Source: Porphyromonas gingivicanis JCM 15907 (GTDB lineage Bacteria; Bacteroidota; Bacteroidia; Bacteroidales; Porphyromonadaceae). Taken from it: a stretch of DNA of 64,000 bases. Location: positions 1-64,000 of the forward strand of contig NZ_BAKX01000005.1 of the NCBI RefSeq assembly GCF_000614585.1, read 5' to 3'. The notes beneath the pieces are model-generated. The model worked only from the letters and a program-made list of their open reading frames with translations, did no database searches and was not told the DNA's origin. The translations under genes were made by a program, and so were the position numbers. Each line of letters begins with the position of its first letter. Positions within the stretch are counted from its first letter, which is position 1. This document shows positions 33,763 to 44,645 of this stretch, in pieces.

Positions 33763-35166
33763 TTAGTTACCGAGCGGTAAGTCCTTGAGTAGGGTGTCGG
33801 CAGAAGTCTCTTTGAGTCCGCTACGTGTTGCCAGTGTAAGTTGCCATTCGGTAGCATAACGTTGGCGATCTACTTTGAAATTTTCACTCCCCTTGGCATC
33901 CAATAGTTGTACTATATAGCCTATGCTAATTTTATCAGGGTCGAGAGCTGGATAGTAGTAGCCTGTTTTGAGATCTTCGGGGTAGTTTACTTCGATGATG
34001 ATACCCAGTTCGATGAGTTCTCGGATAATAATCATAGTGAGTCGAATGGGTATCTTGCACGTATTGGCAATGCTCTCTGCTGTGTGTGGTGTCTGTGTGG
34101 AGATATCTACAAAACGCTGTATGATGTGCCCTGCTACAAGGATAGTGAGGAAATCGCTATACCTTCTGGAGACTAAAGTTGTCTCCTTTTCGTAGTAGAA
34201 TTTATCTACATTCTGTATCGCATAGCAGAGCTTGGCGCAGAAGAGTATGATAATCCACGTAAGTTGTATCCACAGAAGTAAGAGAGGGAAAGCAGCGAAA
34301 CTACCATATATGGAGTTGTATTTTGAAATCCACATCATACCGTTGATGTACATCACTTGGAAGGTTTGAAAGGCAATACCTGCCAAAATACCCGACAGCA
34401 ATGCAGGTAGGAAGCGTACCTTAACGTTGGGCATGGCCATGAACATACCTACAAAGGTAAAGACGATAAGTACGAAGGGTATGAGGTGCAGTACTAATTC
34501 GGAAATAGGTCCTATGATGATGTAGTCTTTGATAAAGCTATTCTTAATAGTGCTCATGGTGAGTGTCAATCCCGAAGATACGGTAATGATTACGGGAAGG
34601 AGAAAAAGCATTGTGAAATAGCTTGTAATCTTTGCTTTGAGCGGACGTCCTTTAGGGGTTTCCCAGATGTCGTTGAAAGCACTCTCTATAGTAGAGAGTA
34701 GGTTGAACACAGTGTATAAAAGCAAAAGCAACCCGAACCCGAGGAAGATGCCACTACGTACCTGATCTAAGTAGTTGTCTACAAAGCCAAAAGAGCGGGT
34801 TAGTTGCTCCTGATGCGAGGGAAAGTAGTCGAGCAGAGCTTTGTAGAATATATCTTGTATGCCAAATCCCTTGGCGATGCCTAAAAGCACTGCCAGTAGG
34901 GGTACTATCGAAAGTACTGTGCTATAGGTTAAGGCAGAGGCTTTTTGGGTTAAGTTCTCTGCAACAAAACCCTTAATAGCCATATAGATAGACTTAAGCG
35001 CATTGATGTAGAGTCTATGAATACCGCTTACCTCATGCTCTCGAATGTGCCACATATCTTTCGTAATGAAGAAGAAAATCCTATTGAATAGATAGGTGCA
35101 CTTACGGAAGAAGCGATTTTTTTTCTTGGGGGTAACTGGTTCCGAGCGTTTTGCTTTTTTCTTCAT
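33763..35166 (-). CDS. YihY/BrkB-family membrane protein
   Basis: A 467-residue protein. After a basic N-terminus (KKKAKRSEPVTPKKKNR) there are six membrane segments from about residue 55 to 310. The family blocks ENLTQKASALTYSTVLSIVPLLAVL and YGSFAAFPLLLLWIQLTWIIILFCA are present. A C-terminal cytoplasmic region of 150 residues looks like a winged helix (IANTCKIPIRLTMIIIRELIELGIII). Once called RNase BN, the family is now regarded as membrane transport or export proteins of unclear substrate. It is the last gene of the minus-strand block that starts at cysS, separated by 117 bp. Confidence 0.88.
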   Translation of the reverse strand: MKKKAKRSEPVTPKKKNRFFRKCTYLFNRIFFFITKDMWHIREHEVSGIHRLYINALKSIYMAIKGFVAENLTQKASALTYSTVLSIVPLLAVLLGIAKGFGIQDIFYKALLDYFPSHQEQLTRSFGFVDNYLDQVRSGIFLGFGLLLLLYTVFNLLSTIESAFNDIWETPKGRPLKAKITSYFTMLFLLPVIITVSSGLTLTMSTIKNSFIKDYIIIGPISELVLHLIPFVLIVFTFVGMFMAMPNVKVRFLPALLSGILAGIAFQTFQVMYINGMMWISKYNSIYGSFAAFPLLLLWIQLTWIIILFCAKLCYAIQNVDKFYYEKETTLVSRRYSDFLTILVAGHIIQRFVDISTQTPHTAESIANTCKIPIRLTMIIIRELIELGIIIEVNYPEDLKTGYYYPALDPDKISIGYIVQLLDAKGSENFKVDRQRYATEWQLTLATRSGLKETSADTLLKDLPLGN

Positions 35167-35283
35167 AGGGATATATTTAATAGTTAGATGGCTAAGAGGT
35201 AGGTAATTGGGGATAGATGGTTTGTTTCTTTTGAGTGGGAGAAAAGAGAGGTATAGGAGGAGAAGTTGCCCTCTTTGAGAGGC

Positions 35284-35847
35284 TTAAAGGGTACGCAACC
35301 CCTCTTGCTGTATGCAGGAGCGGAGAGTAGTGCCGTCATCGATACTTGCGATGCCTTGCTCCAAAAGGTAGAGCTTATCGCTTAGATTGAAACGAAGCAA
35401 ATCACGTACCGATTGTAGTACGCAGTAGTCTCCAGCAATACCTGCCACCACTATGTGTGTCGCCTTTTGAAGTAGAGGAGGAAGTTCCTTTTCAAAGGCA
35501 CTATACGCATCTTGTTCGGCAGTCGTTGCTTTTTCTACCATTTGGTAGGGGATGCCTCGGACTATCACCTGCTCTATGAGTGGAATAAGCTCGGGTGTGA
35601 GAGCTGCTCCTATGGTGTGACGGATGCAATGAGGAGGCCATACACCTCCATAGGCTTTGAAGCTACAGTGATTCCACGTGTGCTGATCGGAGGTAATAAT
35701 AAGAGCTTCCATATCTTCTATATGGAGGTTGCCCCACTCTGTTAGTTGCTCCATAGCCTTCGCCGCATGCGGTACTGCTAAAGAGCCGCTAACAAAGTCT
35801 ACCTGAGGGTCTACGACCAGCAGCGTATAGGGTTTAGGGATATTCAT
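35284..35847 (-). CDS. pncA: Nicotinamidase / isochorismatase-family hydrolase
   Basis: A 187-residue protein. LLVVDPQVDF supplies the catalytic Asp, TSDQHTWNHCSF and WPPHCI the metal-site Asp and His residues, MVEKATT the catalytic Lys, and VVAGIAGDYCVLQSV the nucleophilic Cys. The metal motif marks it as nicotinamidase (nicotinamide to nicotinate for NAD salvage) rather than another isochorismatase-like enzyme. Its start overlaps the stop of the upstream TPR gene (ATGA). Confidence 0.85.
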   Translation of the reverse strand: MNIPKPYTLLVVDPQVDFVSGSLAVPHAAKAMEQLTEWGNLHIEDMEALIITSDQHTWNHCSFKAYGGVWPPHCIRHTIGAALTPELIPLIEQVIVRGIPYQMVEKATTAEQDAYSAFEKELPPLLQKATHIVVAGIAGDYCVLQSVRDLLRFNLSDKLYLLEQGIASIDDGTTLRSCIQQEGLRTL

Positions 35848-37538
35848 CGTAGTAATACTTGAAACTCTCCGTCTTGCGATAGATTGGCAAACTCTTTGTC
35901 TACACGTAGGCGATTTACCATATTGGGGTTACGACGTAGGGCTTCACGAAGATAGTTCATTGCTCCTCGTTTGTCTCCTATTCGGTTGCTTACAATCGCT
36001 TTGAGGTAGTCGGTAGTGGCGTTGCTTCTCTCTACGCTTTCGAGTATTTCAAGGGCTTTTTTATAGTTTTTCGTGAGAAGCTGTGCAATGGCTGCATTGT
36101 TGCTCTTTGTCTCACCATAGGTGGCTAAGGCTTGCTCATACTTACCTTGTTTGAGATAGAGTAGAGCGATTACTTCGTTGCTTCCTTTCGAGGAAGTCGC
36201 TACGGAGGTACCGATTAGTTCTTCGGCACGTTTCAAATCACCTTTGTCGAGGGAGAGTAAAGCGAGGTTCAAACGAATCTCTGGGAGGTCTTGTACCGAA
36301 CGTGCGCGTTCATACCATTCGAGGGCTTTTTTTTCTTCGCCCTTTTGGAGATAGAGCGAACCTATATTGTTGTAGGCACGAGCATCTTTGGGATAGAGTT
36401 GAGAGGCTTTTAGGTAAAGACGTTCTTGATTGGAGGGATTACCTTCGAGAGTTACGGCGTAGAGTAATTCCTCTATGCTGAGCGTTTCGGGAGAGGTATG
36501 TGCCAAACGACTTAACTCCTCATCGCTTTTTCCAATAGTTTCGATATTTGCAGTGAGTCGAGAACGACGTAGGCGAGGCAAAATCTCTTTAGCCAATTGA
36601 TCATACACGACGCTTATGTTACGAATCTCCTGTTCACGCTCTTCAGGGTCGCTGTACATAGAGAGTACACGGAGGATGAGTTCCTTGTCTTGGATAGAAC
36701 TTTGCTCTACAAAGGTGCGGAAGCCTTCCCAATCTTGTGCCGTGTAGTGGGCATTTATGGCTACGTTCTTCTTCCACTCCTTATTGAGGGCAGAAGTGGT
36801 GTTTCGTTCTCTTTGTGCAGAAAGTTTCTCGTTGAGTTCTACTCCTCCATCGGGAGAGGCATAGGCTTGTACCTCTACCGAAACACGCTGATTAGGTGTT
36901 TGTTGAGCATTTTCCACGAGTTCTTTCCATTCTTGTACATCCTCTTTCTTCCATTCTTGTGAACGTATGTTGGCCTGCTGTATAAGAAAGTGGATATCCG
37001 CATCGAAACGTTCCTTAATAATCCTTTGAAAAGCATCGGGAGCAATAATAGGCGTAGCTCCCGAAGCATCTGCCAGTGTCTGTGTGGCAAGAGTCCCCTC
37101 TCCGATTTTTACTTCGGGCAGCTGCACAGTTTTGCCATTGATAGTGGCATTGAAAGTCATATAAAGGTCACTTTGCATTAGGCGAGGGTCGCTGTAATCA
37201 AAACGAGTGTTTACTCGTATGATACCCCCATCTACATAGCTTACCGAGCGATGATTGTCCAAAACTTTCTCTCCTTGGATAGTTTCGGTCATGCCCCAAG
37301 TTTCTCCTCCTGCATAGCGTAATACGGGAAGGAAAGATACTTTGGCCTTTTTGTGCATCCATTTAGTGGGGATATTGACCGATATAGTGGTCGGTATGTA
37401 CCCTCCGACCAGCTCTAAGGGGTGAGGTTCGGCTGTGAACTGCTGTTCAGAAAGTGGCTTTAATTTGGGGCTACATGATGCCATCATTAAAGCTGTAGTC
37501 ATACACAATGCGGTTGTATGCAAAAATCCTCGAGACAT
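35844..37538 (-). CDS. TPR-repeat outer-membrane lipoprotein
   Basis: A 564-residue protein with signal peptide and lipobox MMASC (Cys about 22). A beta-rich domain (residues 40-190) precedes a region resembling OmpA-type peptidoglycan-binding folds (VEVQAYASPDGGVELNEKLSAQR, quoted in part: YASPDGG.., LSAQRERN). From about residue 380 there are TPR units (KDARAYNNIGSLYLQKGEEKKALEWYERA in part: YNNIGSLYLQKG). Such proteins link the outer membrane to the wall and dock partners. Similar TPR lipoproteins occur in Porphyromonas. It sits 10 bp after the YfhO-like gene. Confidence 0.75.
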   Translation of the reverse strand: MSRGFLHTTALCMTTALMMASCSPKLKPLSEQQFTAEPHPLELVGGYIPTTISVNIPTKWMHKKAKVSFLPVLRYAGGETWGMTETIQGEKVLDNHRSVSYVDGGIIRVNTRFDYSDPRLMQSDLYMTFNATINGKTVQLPEVKIGEGTLATQTLADASGATPIIAPDAFQRIIKERFDADIHFLIQQANIRSQEWKKEDVQEWKELVENAQQTPNQRVSVEVQAYASPDGGVELNEKLSAQRERNTTSALNKEWKKNVAINAHYTAQDWEGFRTFVEQSSIQDKELILRVLSMYSDPEEREQEIRNISVVYDQLAKEILPRLRRSRLTANIETIGKSDEELSRLAHTSPETLSIEELLYAVTLEGNPSNQERLYLKASQLYPKDARAYNNIGSLYLQKGEEKKALEWYERARSVQDLPEIRLNLALLSLDKGDLKRAEELIGTSVATSSKGSNEVIALLYLKQGKYEQALATYGETKSNNAAIAQLLTKNYKKALEILESVERSNATTDYLKAIVSNRIGDKRGAMNYLREALRRNPNMVNRLRVDKEFANLSQDGEFQVLLR

Positions 37539-37548
37539 ATTGGGTTTA

Positions 37549-40070
37549 TTATTTAGTGGTTTTATTAGTTCGAAAACTCCTCGCAGATTGGAAAATTGTG
37601 CCTAAAAGGAGTAAGAAGAGTAGGATGAGAGCGACGAAAGCAATCCTTTCGGTTGTGGCAATAGATGTAGGAGCAAAGGTGAAGCGCACTGAATGTTTGC
37701 CCGCAGGTACGATGATGCCCCTAAGTGTATAATTGACTCGGATAATTGGATGTTCCTCTCCATCAATGGTAGCTATCCAACCCTCGGGATAGTATATTTC
37801 GGAGCAAACTAAGAGGGCATCTTGTCTGTTCGAAGTACTGTACTCTACTCGATTGGGTGTGTGCAGGGTAAGCGTTACCTCTGCTATACTATCAGTAAGG
37901 GGTAGCAGTTGTTGGAGCTTATCGTCTACAAAACGTTTATCAACTATTGCTGTTGTGCGCAAGTCTTCTGTATCAAGGGCTTGCATCTCGCTGTTTGCAT
38001 TGGGCACTACCTTTATTTTTTGTGCAAACCAAGCAGGTCCATAGGCTTCTTGATTAAAGAAGGGGATAGGTACTCGGGTCTCTGGGTCGGGTTGGATAAT
38101 ATAACGGGTATTGAGCATATTTACGACCCCTTGATTGCCTTTGAGCAACTGATGCGTTATGATGTCTTGATACCGTTGTAGTTTGGCTGCGTGGTAGCCC
38201 CCAATACTTTTGTGCCAACGGCTGGTCGTAGCATCGTTGAACGAATTGACAGACATATTCCAAACACGATAACCAAGGGTCTTGTCGTTCAAAATAATAC
38301 GATCTGCCTCTGTTTGTGGGGTAGCCATAGCCTGCACTTGCGTGGGTTGTTGGTACATAGCATCGTGTAGATAACGCTTATCTACCTGCCACAAGTCGAC
38401 GAAAGTGATAACTCCTAAGAGGATGAGAACAGGTGTAGATTTTAATTTTCCCTTGGTGTAAAGAATAATTACTCCAGCCGAAAGGGCGATAATCACTATC
38501 GAGCGAAGTGCATCGCTACGGAGCATCTCTCTACGTATCTCTACTAAGGCATCTCTAAGTCCCATGTATTCGGGATGGGAAAGAATGAGCTGACCGAATT
38601 GCTCCTGCTCTTCCGAAGAGAGAAAGCTAAAGAACCAGTCGGGGAGTATAACAAAGAGTAGCAACGCCACCATCGGTAACCCTACAGCGAAGAGCGTAGC
38701 CCATTTTTTCTCTCTTAGTATGTTGGGTGTTTTGATCACCTCAGCTAAGCCTAAAATAGCCAGTACAGGGATGGTAAACTCGGCAATTACCAAAATTGAA
38801 GAGACTGCTCGGAAGTTATTGTATAAGGGAAAGTAGTCGATGAAAAGCTCCGTCAGGGGCATAAAATTTTTACCCCAAGAGAGGAGTATAGAAAGTAGGG
38901 TCATGGCAAGCATAGCCCACTTTATAGGGCCTCGAACTAAAAAGCAGCCGAGGAGAAAGAGAACACAAACGAAAGCTCCTACGTAGACAGGACCCGATGT
39001 GAAAGGTTGTTCTCCCCAGTAGGAGGGTGTACCTAAGAGCAACGGACGGTATATCGAAGGAACGTTGTTCAAGCGTTCGGCTTCTGTGCTTAAAGGTACA
39101 GAAGCACCTCCTCTGATATTCGGCACGAGTAGACTCCAAGTTTCACCCACTCCGTAGCTCCATTGAGTAATGTACGCTTTATCTAAACCGCTACTATTTT
39201 CCTTTGTGTGTTGTGGCGTTAAGAGATCTTCGGAGGAGAGAGTCAGCTCGCTACCGCCTCGCATGGTCTCTTGAGCGTAGCGATAGGTATGATATAAGTT
39301 CGATGCATTAACGGCTATACCGATAAGCCCTGCTATAAGAGCTACCCCCGTGGAGCGGAGAAAGTGTCCTATACGCTTTGTGCGTATCGAATCTATACAC
39401 CAACCTATTACCATAGAACCCATAACGAAGAGAAAGTAATAGGTCATCTGTACGTGGTTGGCGAGGAGTTGTAACGCTGTGAAGAGAGCCAATACAAAAG
39501 CTCCTTGCAACCATTTACCCCGATAAATCCATACCAGCCCTGCGATGGTTGGAGGTATGAAAGCCAATGCCATGAGCTTCCAAATGTGTCCTGCCGCTAT
39601 GAGGATAATAAAGTAACTCGAGAAGGTCCACATAATAGCTCCTATTGTGGCAGGAATATTCTTTATCTGTAACGATTTGAGCAGTAGGAAGAACCCAATT
39701 AGCATGGCAAAGAGTAACCATGGAGAGTCTCCCATAATCTGTAAGGGCCAACGCAAGGTGTATGCTTTCTCGGCTATTGATAGGGCTTCTGTAGAGGGAT
39801 AGGAGGGAGATATTTGGTACATCGGCATCCCCCCGAAGAGACCATTGGTCCAGTAGGAATGCTCGCCTGTAGCTACTTCATGGTCTCGCACATCTTGTCC
39901 ATTGCCTGAAGCCCCCGCTACATCTTGCTGAAAGAGTACGCGCCCTTCCCACGTAGCTGGCATGAAATAGGCAGTGGCTATAATGCCGAAGAGGACTACT
40001 ATAACAGCATAGGGCCATAATGCTTGAGGCGTTGTAGGAGTGTATTCTTTGAGGGGAGAGTCATATTCAT
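37549..40070 (-). CDS. YfhO-like multi-spanning membrane protein (start uncertain, possible frameshift)
   Basis: A protein of about 840 residues with 12 or more membrane segments. NGLFGGMPMYQISPSYP and YFPLYNNFRAVSSILVI are family blocks, and the C-terminal periplasmic part ends with ICSEIYYPEGW-type VCSEIYYPEGWIATIDG. YfhO-family proteins are glycosyltransferase-like lipid carriers or sugar-transfer membrane proteins (GT-C relatives). The in-frame ATG at 40182 would overlap the upstream gene by 80 bases and give a poor N-terminus; ATG 40070 (MNMTLPSKN) lies 30 bp after that gene but needs one added base near 40045-40055 to join the main frame. Function is inferred from family only. Confidence 0.7.
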
Positions 40071-40100
40071 ACGTAAAGAGCTTGATGCTTATTAGTGTAT

Positions 40101-41074
40101 TTATGTGGAGTGTGAAAAAAGAGCTGTGATGAGTCCTAACCCATACCCGAAGATTTGAATGAAAGAGGCTATAACGGCACAACCCGCTACTTTAAGGCTT
40201 CGGGTTTGCTGGAGTGCATCTAAAAAGAAGAGAAGAGTAAGCCCCCCTATTGGCAACCATGACCAAAGGCTAATAATTCCTCCCAAGAAAAGGAGAGAGA
40301 GACCTATTGTTCCCACAGAGGGGAGTAGATGAATGGGGCGGAGAGAGCTCGATGGCGACGACTGAGTGCCACTCGAGCACCGCCGAACTTGAATACTTGT
40401 CGGTAAAATTGTGCAAAAGTGCTACGTCTTTTATGGTATACAAATGCCTCGGGTATGAGTCGTACGTGCGCCCCTCTCTCGTGCAAACGCATACTAAAGT
40501 CGAGATCTTCACCGTAACGCATAGAGGTATCGAACCCGCCCATCTCTTTATAGAGTGCTGTACGGCAACCCAAATTGAAACTTCGGGGGTAGTAATGACT
40601 GATGCGCTTCTTTCCGCCTCGTATGCCTCCAGTTGTAAGGAAAGAGGTCATCGAGTAGTTGATAGCCTTCTGTATGGTAGTAAAGTCGGTATGTGCTGCA
40701 TCAGGCCCTCCAAAAGCATCTAAAGGTTTCCCCTGCTCTTGGTAGCATTGAAGGGCTTGCTCTATAGAGGCTATGTATTGGGGGGGGAGGATAACGTCGG
40801 AGTCTAAGATGATAATATACTCCCCCTCTGCCCACATACTCCCTGCATTACGAGCCTTAGATGGTCCTCCATTAGGAATGCTGTGATACTGTATGGAGAG
40901 ATGCTCTTTGTAGCGGTCTACCTCCCCATGGCAGGGATGGGAAGAACCATCCTCTACGATAATCACCTCGAACGTTTGTAACGTTTGTTCTACAAGACTT
41001 TGTAGTAACTCTGCCACTTCTTCGGGGCGGTTGTAGACCGGTACGATTATAGAGTAACGAGGAGGAGTAGGCAT
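40101..41074 (-). CDS. Family 2 glycosyltransferase with C-terminal membrane segments (apparent single-base frameshift)
   Basis: From ATG 41074: YSIIVPVYNRPEEVAELLQSL is the GT-A start (in part: IIVPVYNRPEEV), FEVIIVEDGSS the nucleotide site, IIILDSDVILP the DxD motif, and MRYGEDLDFSMRL the catalytic ED region. The frame ends early at SPLWEQ. Another frame carries RPIHLLPSVGTIGLSLLFLG and two to three membrane helices to 40101. One missing base near 40342-40358 unites them in 324 residues, typical for GT2 enzymes of Bacteroidales that end in membrane helices. It lies 20 bp after cysS and 30 bp before the YfhO-like gene. Confidence 0.82.
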
Positions 41075-41094
41075 AGTTGCATCCTATGAATAGC

Positions 41095-42570
41095 TTATTC
41101 GTTGAGTTGCCATTCAGCACCCTCTTTGGTATCTTTTATAGTAAAGCCGAGTTCTGTCAAGGCATTTCGGATTTTGTCCGAAGTAGCCCAATCCTTTTGG
41201 CTCTTAGCAGTTTGACGGATGTCAAGGAGCAGATTGACCGCTCCCTTGTAGGCTTCGGTGCCTGTACTACCCGATACACGCTCGTCTTTCATACCCAAAA
41301 TGTCGAAGAGATAGAGGCGATAAATGCGCTTCAGTTCATCCAAATCTTCTTGAGAGATCTGCTCTTCGCCATTGCGGAGGCGGTTGATGAGCTTTGCGGC
41401 GTCGAAGAGGGTGGCAATAACGATAGGCGTATTGAGGTCGTCATTCATAGCTTCGGCGCATTGGGTAGCTATCGAAGCTATATCATAACTGCTCTTGCTA
41501 CTAGTGGTGAGCTTGTCGAGTTGGTCGTTGGCATCCAAAAGACGTACTAACCCCTTGTTGGCAGCCTGCAACGCTTCGTTGCTAAAGTCTACTGTTCCTC
41601 TGTAATGCGCTCCTAATATAAAGAAGCGGATGGTCATTGGAGAGTAGGCTTGTGTTAGTTTGGGGTGATCGCCTGTAAAGAATTGGTCAAGAGTGATGAA
41701 GTTGCCCAAACTTTTTCCCATCTTTTTTCCCTCGATAGTAATCATGTTGTTGTGCATCCAATAGCGCACCATCTGATGTCCTTGGGCGGCTGTGGCTTGG
41801 GCTATCTCGCACTCATGATGGGGAAAAACCAAGTCCATACCTCCTCCGTGGATGTCGAAGTTCTCACCCAAATATTTTCTACCCATAGCAGTACATTCGC
41901 AGTGCCAACCGGGAAAGCCTTCGCTCCATGGTGCGGGCCAGTGCATAAGGTGCTCGGGTTTGGCACATTTCCACAGGGCAAAGTCAAGCGGATTACGCTT
42001 TTCATCCTGCCCATCTAAGGTACGAGTATTGGCTATCATATCTTCTATGTTACGACCACTCAGGATACCATAACCAAAATCTTTATTGAATTTCTCTACA
42101 TCGAAGTAGACCGAACCTTTGCTTTCGTAGGCATAACCTGCTTGTAGAATCTCTTCAACCAACTGAATTTGCTCTATGATATGACCACTTGCCATAGGCT
42201 CTATGCTTGGCGGCAACACGTTGAGCGACTCCATAGCATGACGGTAGCGAGTCAGGTAGTATTGCACCACTTCCATAGGCTCCAACTGCTCCAATCGTGC
42301 TTTCTTAGCCACTTTATCCTCTCCATCATCGGCATCGGCTTCTAAGTGCCCTACATCGGTGATATTACGTACATAACGTACTTTGTAGCCTAAATGGGTC
42401 AGGTAACGGAATAGTATATCGAAAGTGATTGCTGGGCGAGCATGCCCCAAATGTGCATCTCCATAAACCGTAGGACCACAAACGTAAAGTCCCACATGAG
42501 GGGCTGCGATAGGGATAAATTGCTCTTTGTTTCTACTGAGCGTGTTATATAGAAAAAAAGGATGTTCCAT
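41095..42570 (-). CDS. cysS: Cysteinyl-tRNA synthetase
   Basis: A 491-residue class I synthetase. [18 protein letters not shown] contains the zinc Cys and the HIGH-type motif, WHCECTAMG and [10 protein letters not shown] the further zinc ligands, and [12 protein letters not shown] the KMSKS motif. It charges tRNA-Cys and is essential. First gene of a five-gene minus-strand run (cysS, GT2, YfhO-like, TPR lipoprotein, pncA). TATCTTTG at 42609-42602 (minus strand) is a -7 candidate about 30 bp upstream. Confidence 0.96.
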   Translation of the reverse strand: MEHPFFLYNTLSRNKEQFIPIAAPHVGLYVCGPTVYGDAHLGHARPAITFDILFRYLTHLGYKVRYVRNITDVGHLEADADDGEDKVAKKARLEQLEPMEVVQYYLTRYRHAMESLNVLPPSIEPMASGHIIEQIQLVEEILQAGYAYESKGSVYFDVEKFNKDFGYGILSGRNIEDMIANTRTLDGQDEKRNPLDFALWKCAKPEHLMHWPAPWSEGFPGWHCECTAMGRKYLGENFDIHGGGMDLVFPHHECEIAQATAAQGHQMVRYWMHNNMITIEGKKMGKSLGNFITLDQFFTGDHPKLTQAYSPMTIRFFILGAHYRGTVDFSNEALQAANKGLVRLLDANDQLDKLTTSSKSSYDIASIATQCAEAMNDDLNTPIVIATLFDAAKLINRLRNGEEQISQEDLDELKRIYRLYLFDILGMKDERVSGSTGTEAYKGAVNLLLDIRQTAKSQKDWATSDKIRNALTELGFTIKDTKEGAEWQLNE

Positions 42571-42825
42571 AATTAGCTACTATTATGCCAAAATATCTAT
42601 ACAAAGATACAGTTTATCGGTCAACTAAAGTAGAGACTATGGGCAGAGGTCTTCAAAAAGGAGGCATACTCCCTTTTCATGGAAGATGTGTCAGGGTAAA
42701 ATGAGACAAGGGTTTGAGAATGAGGGGAGAATATGGATACTTTGTAGCACTTTCTGAATGTAATGCCACGAGCATGCTGTTGGATGAAACCAGAAGTTCA
42801 GGAAGCAAGACAGGAAAACGAAAAA

Positions 42826-42858
42826 CGTTGCCTCTATAACATATAGAAAAAGGCAACG
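42826..42858 (-). terminator. Terminator of the tRNA-fMet transcript
   Basis: CGTTGCCT (42826-42833) pairs with AGGCAACG (42851-42858); on the minus strand a T-rich run (TTTTTCGTTTT) follows. It is 28 bp after the tRNA 3' end. Confidence 0.75.
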
Positions 42859-42885
42859 CTCTCTAAACTCATTTATTTCCTTAAG

Positions 42886-42957
42886 TTGCGGGGAGAGGAC
42901 TCGAACCTCTGGCCTTCGGGTTATGAGCCCGACGAGCTACCACTGCTCCACCCCGCG
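42886..42957 (-). tRNA. Initiator tRNA-fMet (CAT anticodon)
   Basis: On the minus strand the RNA begins CGCGGGGTGGAGCAG and ends CTCCCCGCAA. The anticodon loop is CTCATAA with three consecutive G-C pairs (GGG/CCC) in the anticodon stem. The first base pair is a C1:A72 mismatch. The last two features are the hallmarks of bacterial initiator tRNA and distinguish it from elongator Met or tRNA-Ile2. CCA is not encoded, so the 3' end must be added by a CCA-adding enzyme, whose gene appears to start at 63798. Confidence 0.95.
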
Positions 42958-43019
42958 ATATAGTCAAAGCAGATTGTAGACACAGAAAAAAATAAGGTCT
43001 TTTGGTCTGATTTGCTCCA

Positions 43020-43051
43020 CAAAGGTAGCCCTTTATTTTGAATTGACCAAA
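43020..43051 (-). promoter_or_regulatory. Bacteroidetes-type promoter of tRNA-fMet
   Basis: On the minus strand TTTG (43051-43048), 20 bp, then TACCTTTG (43027-43020). Transcription would start about 55 nt before the tRNA. The same TACCTTTG element drives the tRNA-Gly gene at 63008. Confidence 0.7.
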
Positions 43052-43141
43052 TGAAGGTGCTGTATGCTATTTGTTGTAGATTCCTGTATCAAGTGCTACT
43101 TCTCTCTTGGAGAATGTATTAACATGCGCTATGAATTGAAA

Positions 43142-43175
43142 AACGGAGCTTCTACCCATTGATAAAAGCCCCGTT
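43142..43175 (-). terminator. Terminator downstream of the Ig-like lipoprotein gene
   Basis: AACGGAGCTT (43142-43151) pairs with AAGCCCCGTT (43166-43175) with one mismatch; on the minus strand TTTTTC follows. Confidence 0.65.
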
Positions 43176-43209
43176 GTAAGAGAGGTTTGTAGTCCTCTAC
43201 TTATTGTTG

Positions 43210-44376
43210 TCAATCAACATCGAACTCAATATAGAGTACGTAGCTATCGTCGTCTGTGCTGAAAGAGTAGGTTACTTTGTTCTTGTAACCCGATACCAGT
43301 TCTTCTAATGGGAAGTGGAAAGCCAAGTGATGCTTGCCTGCGCTGAGATTACCTTCGTATATGAAAGGATTTACATCGCCAGGTTGACCGAAGCACGCAT
43401 TACCCATGCACCATTGAAGTGCATTTTGGAAGTTCTTTTGGTAAGTAGCCTTAGCCTTGTAACCATCTTTGGGGAACTCAAGGTCGATTACAGGAACGTA
43501 TTCGCTACCTTCGTTTGCCATAACGGTGTGTACCTTTATAGTAGCTCCATTAGGGAGATCTTTCCCGAAAAGACTTGCTTTCATCTTAGAGGCGGGTAGA
43601 GGGGGTTCTACGAGAATGATTTCGTCAGCTTTGCCTACAATAGCTTTAGCTTTGAGAGGAAGGCGGAATGTTTTGCCTCCATACTTGGCCACCAAGTCCG
43701 CTTTGAATTCCCCTGCTTTTTTTGCTTTGAAGATAACTCCTACGATGCCAGATGGAGCAGCTTTTTTCTTTCTATCTTCTATTTTGTCATGACTGATTTG
43801 GAATAGGTTGGCATCTACACCCTCCAATGAGAGTAAAATAGCCTCTCCGACTTCACCTCCCTTGCCATCAAGGCGGATGTTTTGGAATACATCAACGCCT
43901 GAATAATTGGCAGGATACTTAGCTTCAAAAGTTGCTTCTTCTACAGTGCCGTTGATAGAAAATTTTACCTCACTATCATTAACGATAGGGGTGGCAGATA
44001 CCTTAGCTTTTAGAGTTACCTCTTTAGAGAGAGCACCAGCTACTACTTTGAGTACAGCGGTAAACTCGCCTTCGGTTTCTGCTTTGGCTGTAACCTCTAT
44101 TTTGCCGCCCTCTTTAGGAAGTTCTTGAGTATTAAGGGCAAATTGATTGGCATGAGTGCCTTCCAATGTGAGTTTAATACCACTTGGTAACTCTTTACCT
44201 GTTACAGTGATTTCTTTCTTAGCAGGTTGGTTGTGTTTAATATCGCCAAACTCTACGCTTGTAGGGGCAACATCGAGAGATGGATTCTTCAAATCGGGTC
44301 CACAAGCTACGAGCCCGATGGCTGTTGCCAACAGCATAATTACTGGGAGCAGAAATTTTTTGCCTTGTTTCATCAT
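43210..44376 (-). CDS. Lipoprotein with Ig-like beta-sandwich domains
   Basis: A 388-residue protein with a signal peptide and lipobox GLVAC (Cys about 25). Two tandem Ig-like domains follow: SLDVAPTSVEFGDIKHNQPAK is typical of ASPM/SPD-2/Hydin-like or DUF1573-type sandwiches (quoted in part: VAPTSVEFGDI), and EVKFSINGTVEEATFEAKYP starts the second. A C-terminal beta domain ends in YVLYIEFDVD. Probably a surface or periplasmic adhesion or scaffold protein; no enzyme motif. Single gene between two hairpins. Confidence 0.7.
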   Translation of the reverse strand: MMKQGKKFLLPVIMLLATAIGLVACGPDLKNPSLDVAPTSVEFGDIKHNQPAKKEITVTGKELPSGIKLTLEGTHANQFALNTQELPKEGGKIEVTAKAETEGEFTAVLKVVAGALSKEVTLKAKVSATPIVNDSEVKFSINGTVEEATFEAKYPANYSGVDVFQNIRLDGKGGEVGEAILLSLEGVDANLFQISHDKIEDRKKKAAPSGIVGVIFKAKKAGEFKADLVAKYGGKTFRLPLKAKAIVGKADEIILVEPPLPASKMKASLFGKDLPNGATIKVHTVMANEGSEYVPVIDLEFPKDGYKAKATYQKNFQNALQWCMGNACFGQPGDVNPFIYEGNLSAGKHHLAFHFPLEELVSGYKNKVTYSFSTDDDSYVLYIEFDVD

Positions 44377-44504
44377 ACTTTATTGTTGTTTTTGATTTTC
44401 TTCCGAGCGCAAATCTAATAATAATATACTAATGAGCTATTATTCAAATTGTTAATAATACATTAAACCTCTACTTGATAGAGGTTTATGTATTAAACAA
44501 AAAG

Positions 44505-44554
44505 AACTACCCCATCTACACTTTCCTTTTCGGTAAAAGGTAGGTGGGGTAGTT
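44505..44554 (-). terminator. Terminator of the fibronectin-like surface protein gene
   Basis: AACTACCCCA (44505-44514) pairs perfectly with TGGGGTAGTT (44545-44554), extended inward by weaker pairs. On the minus strand CTTTTTG follows. A second small hairpin (AAACCTCTA..TAGAGGTTT, 44464-44487) lies further on. Confidence 0.75.
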
Positions 44555-44645
44555 GTCGTATTGTTATCTCCTGTTTAAGAGTGCATTATGAATTTCTTAT
44601 TTGAGCGAATTGGTTGCATGCTATCACTTAAAGGAGCGTAGAGAT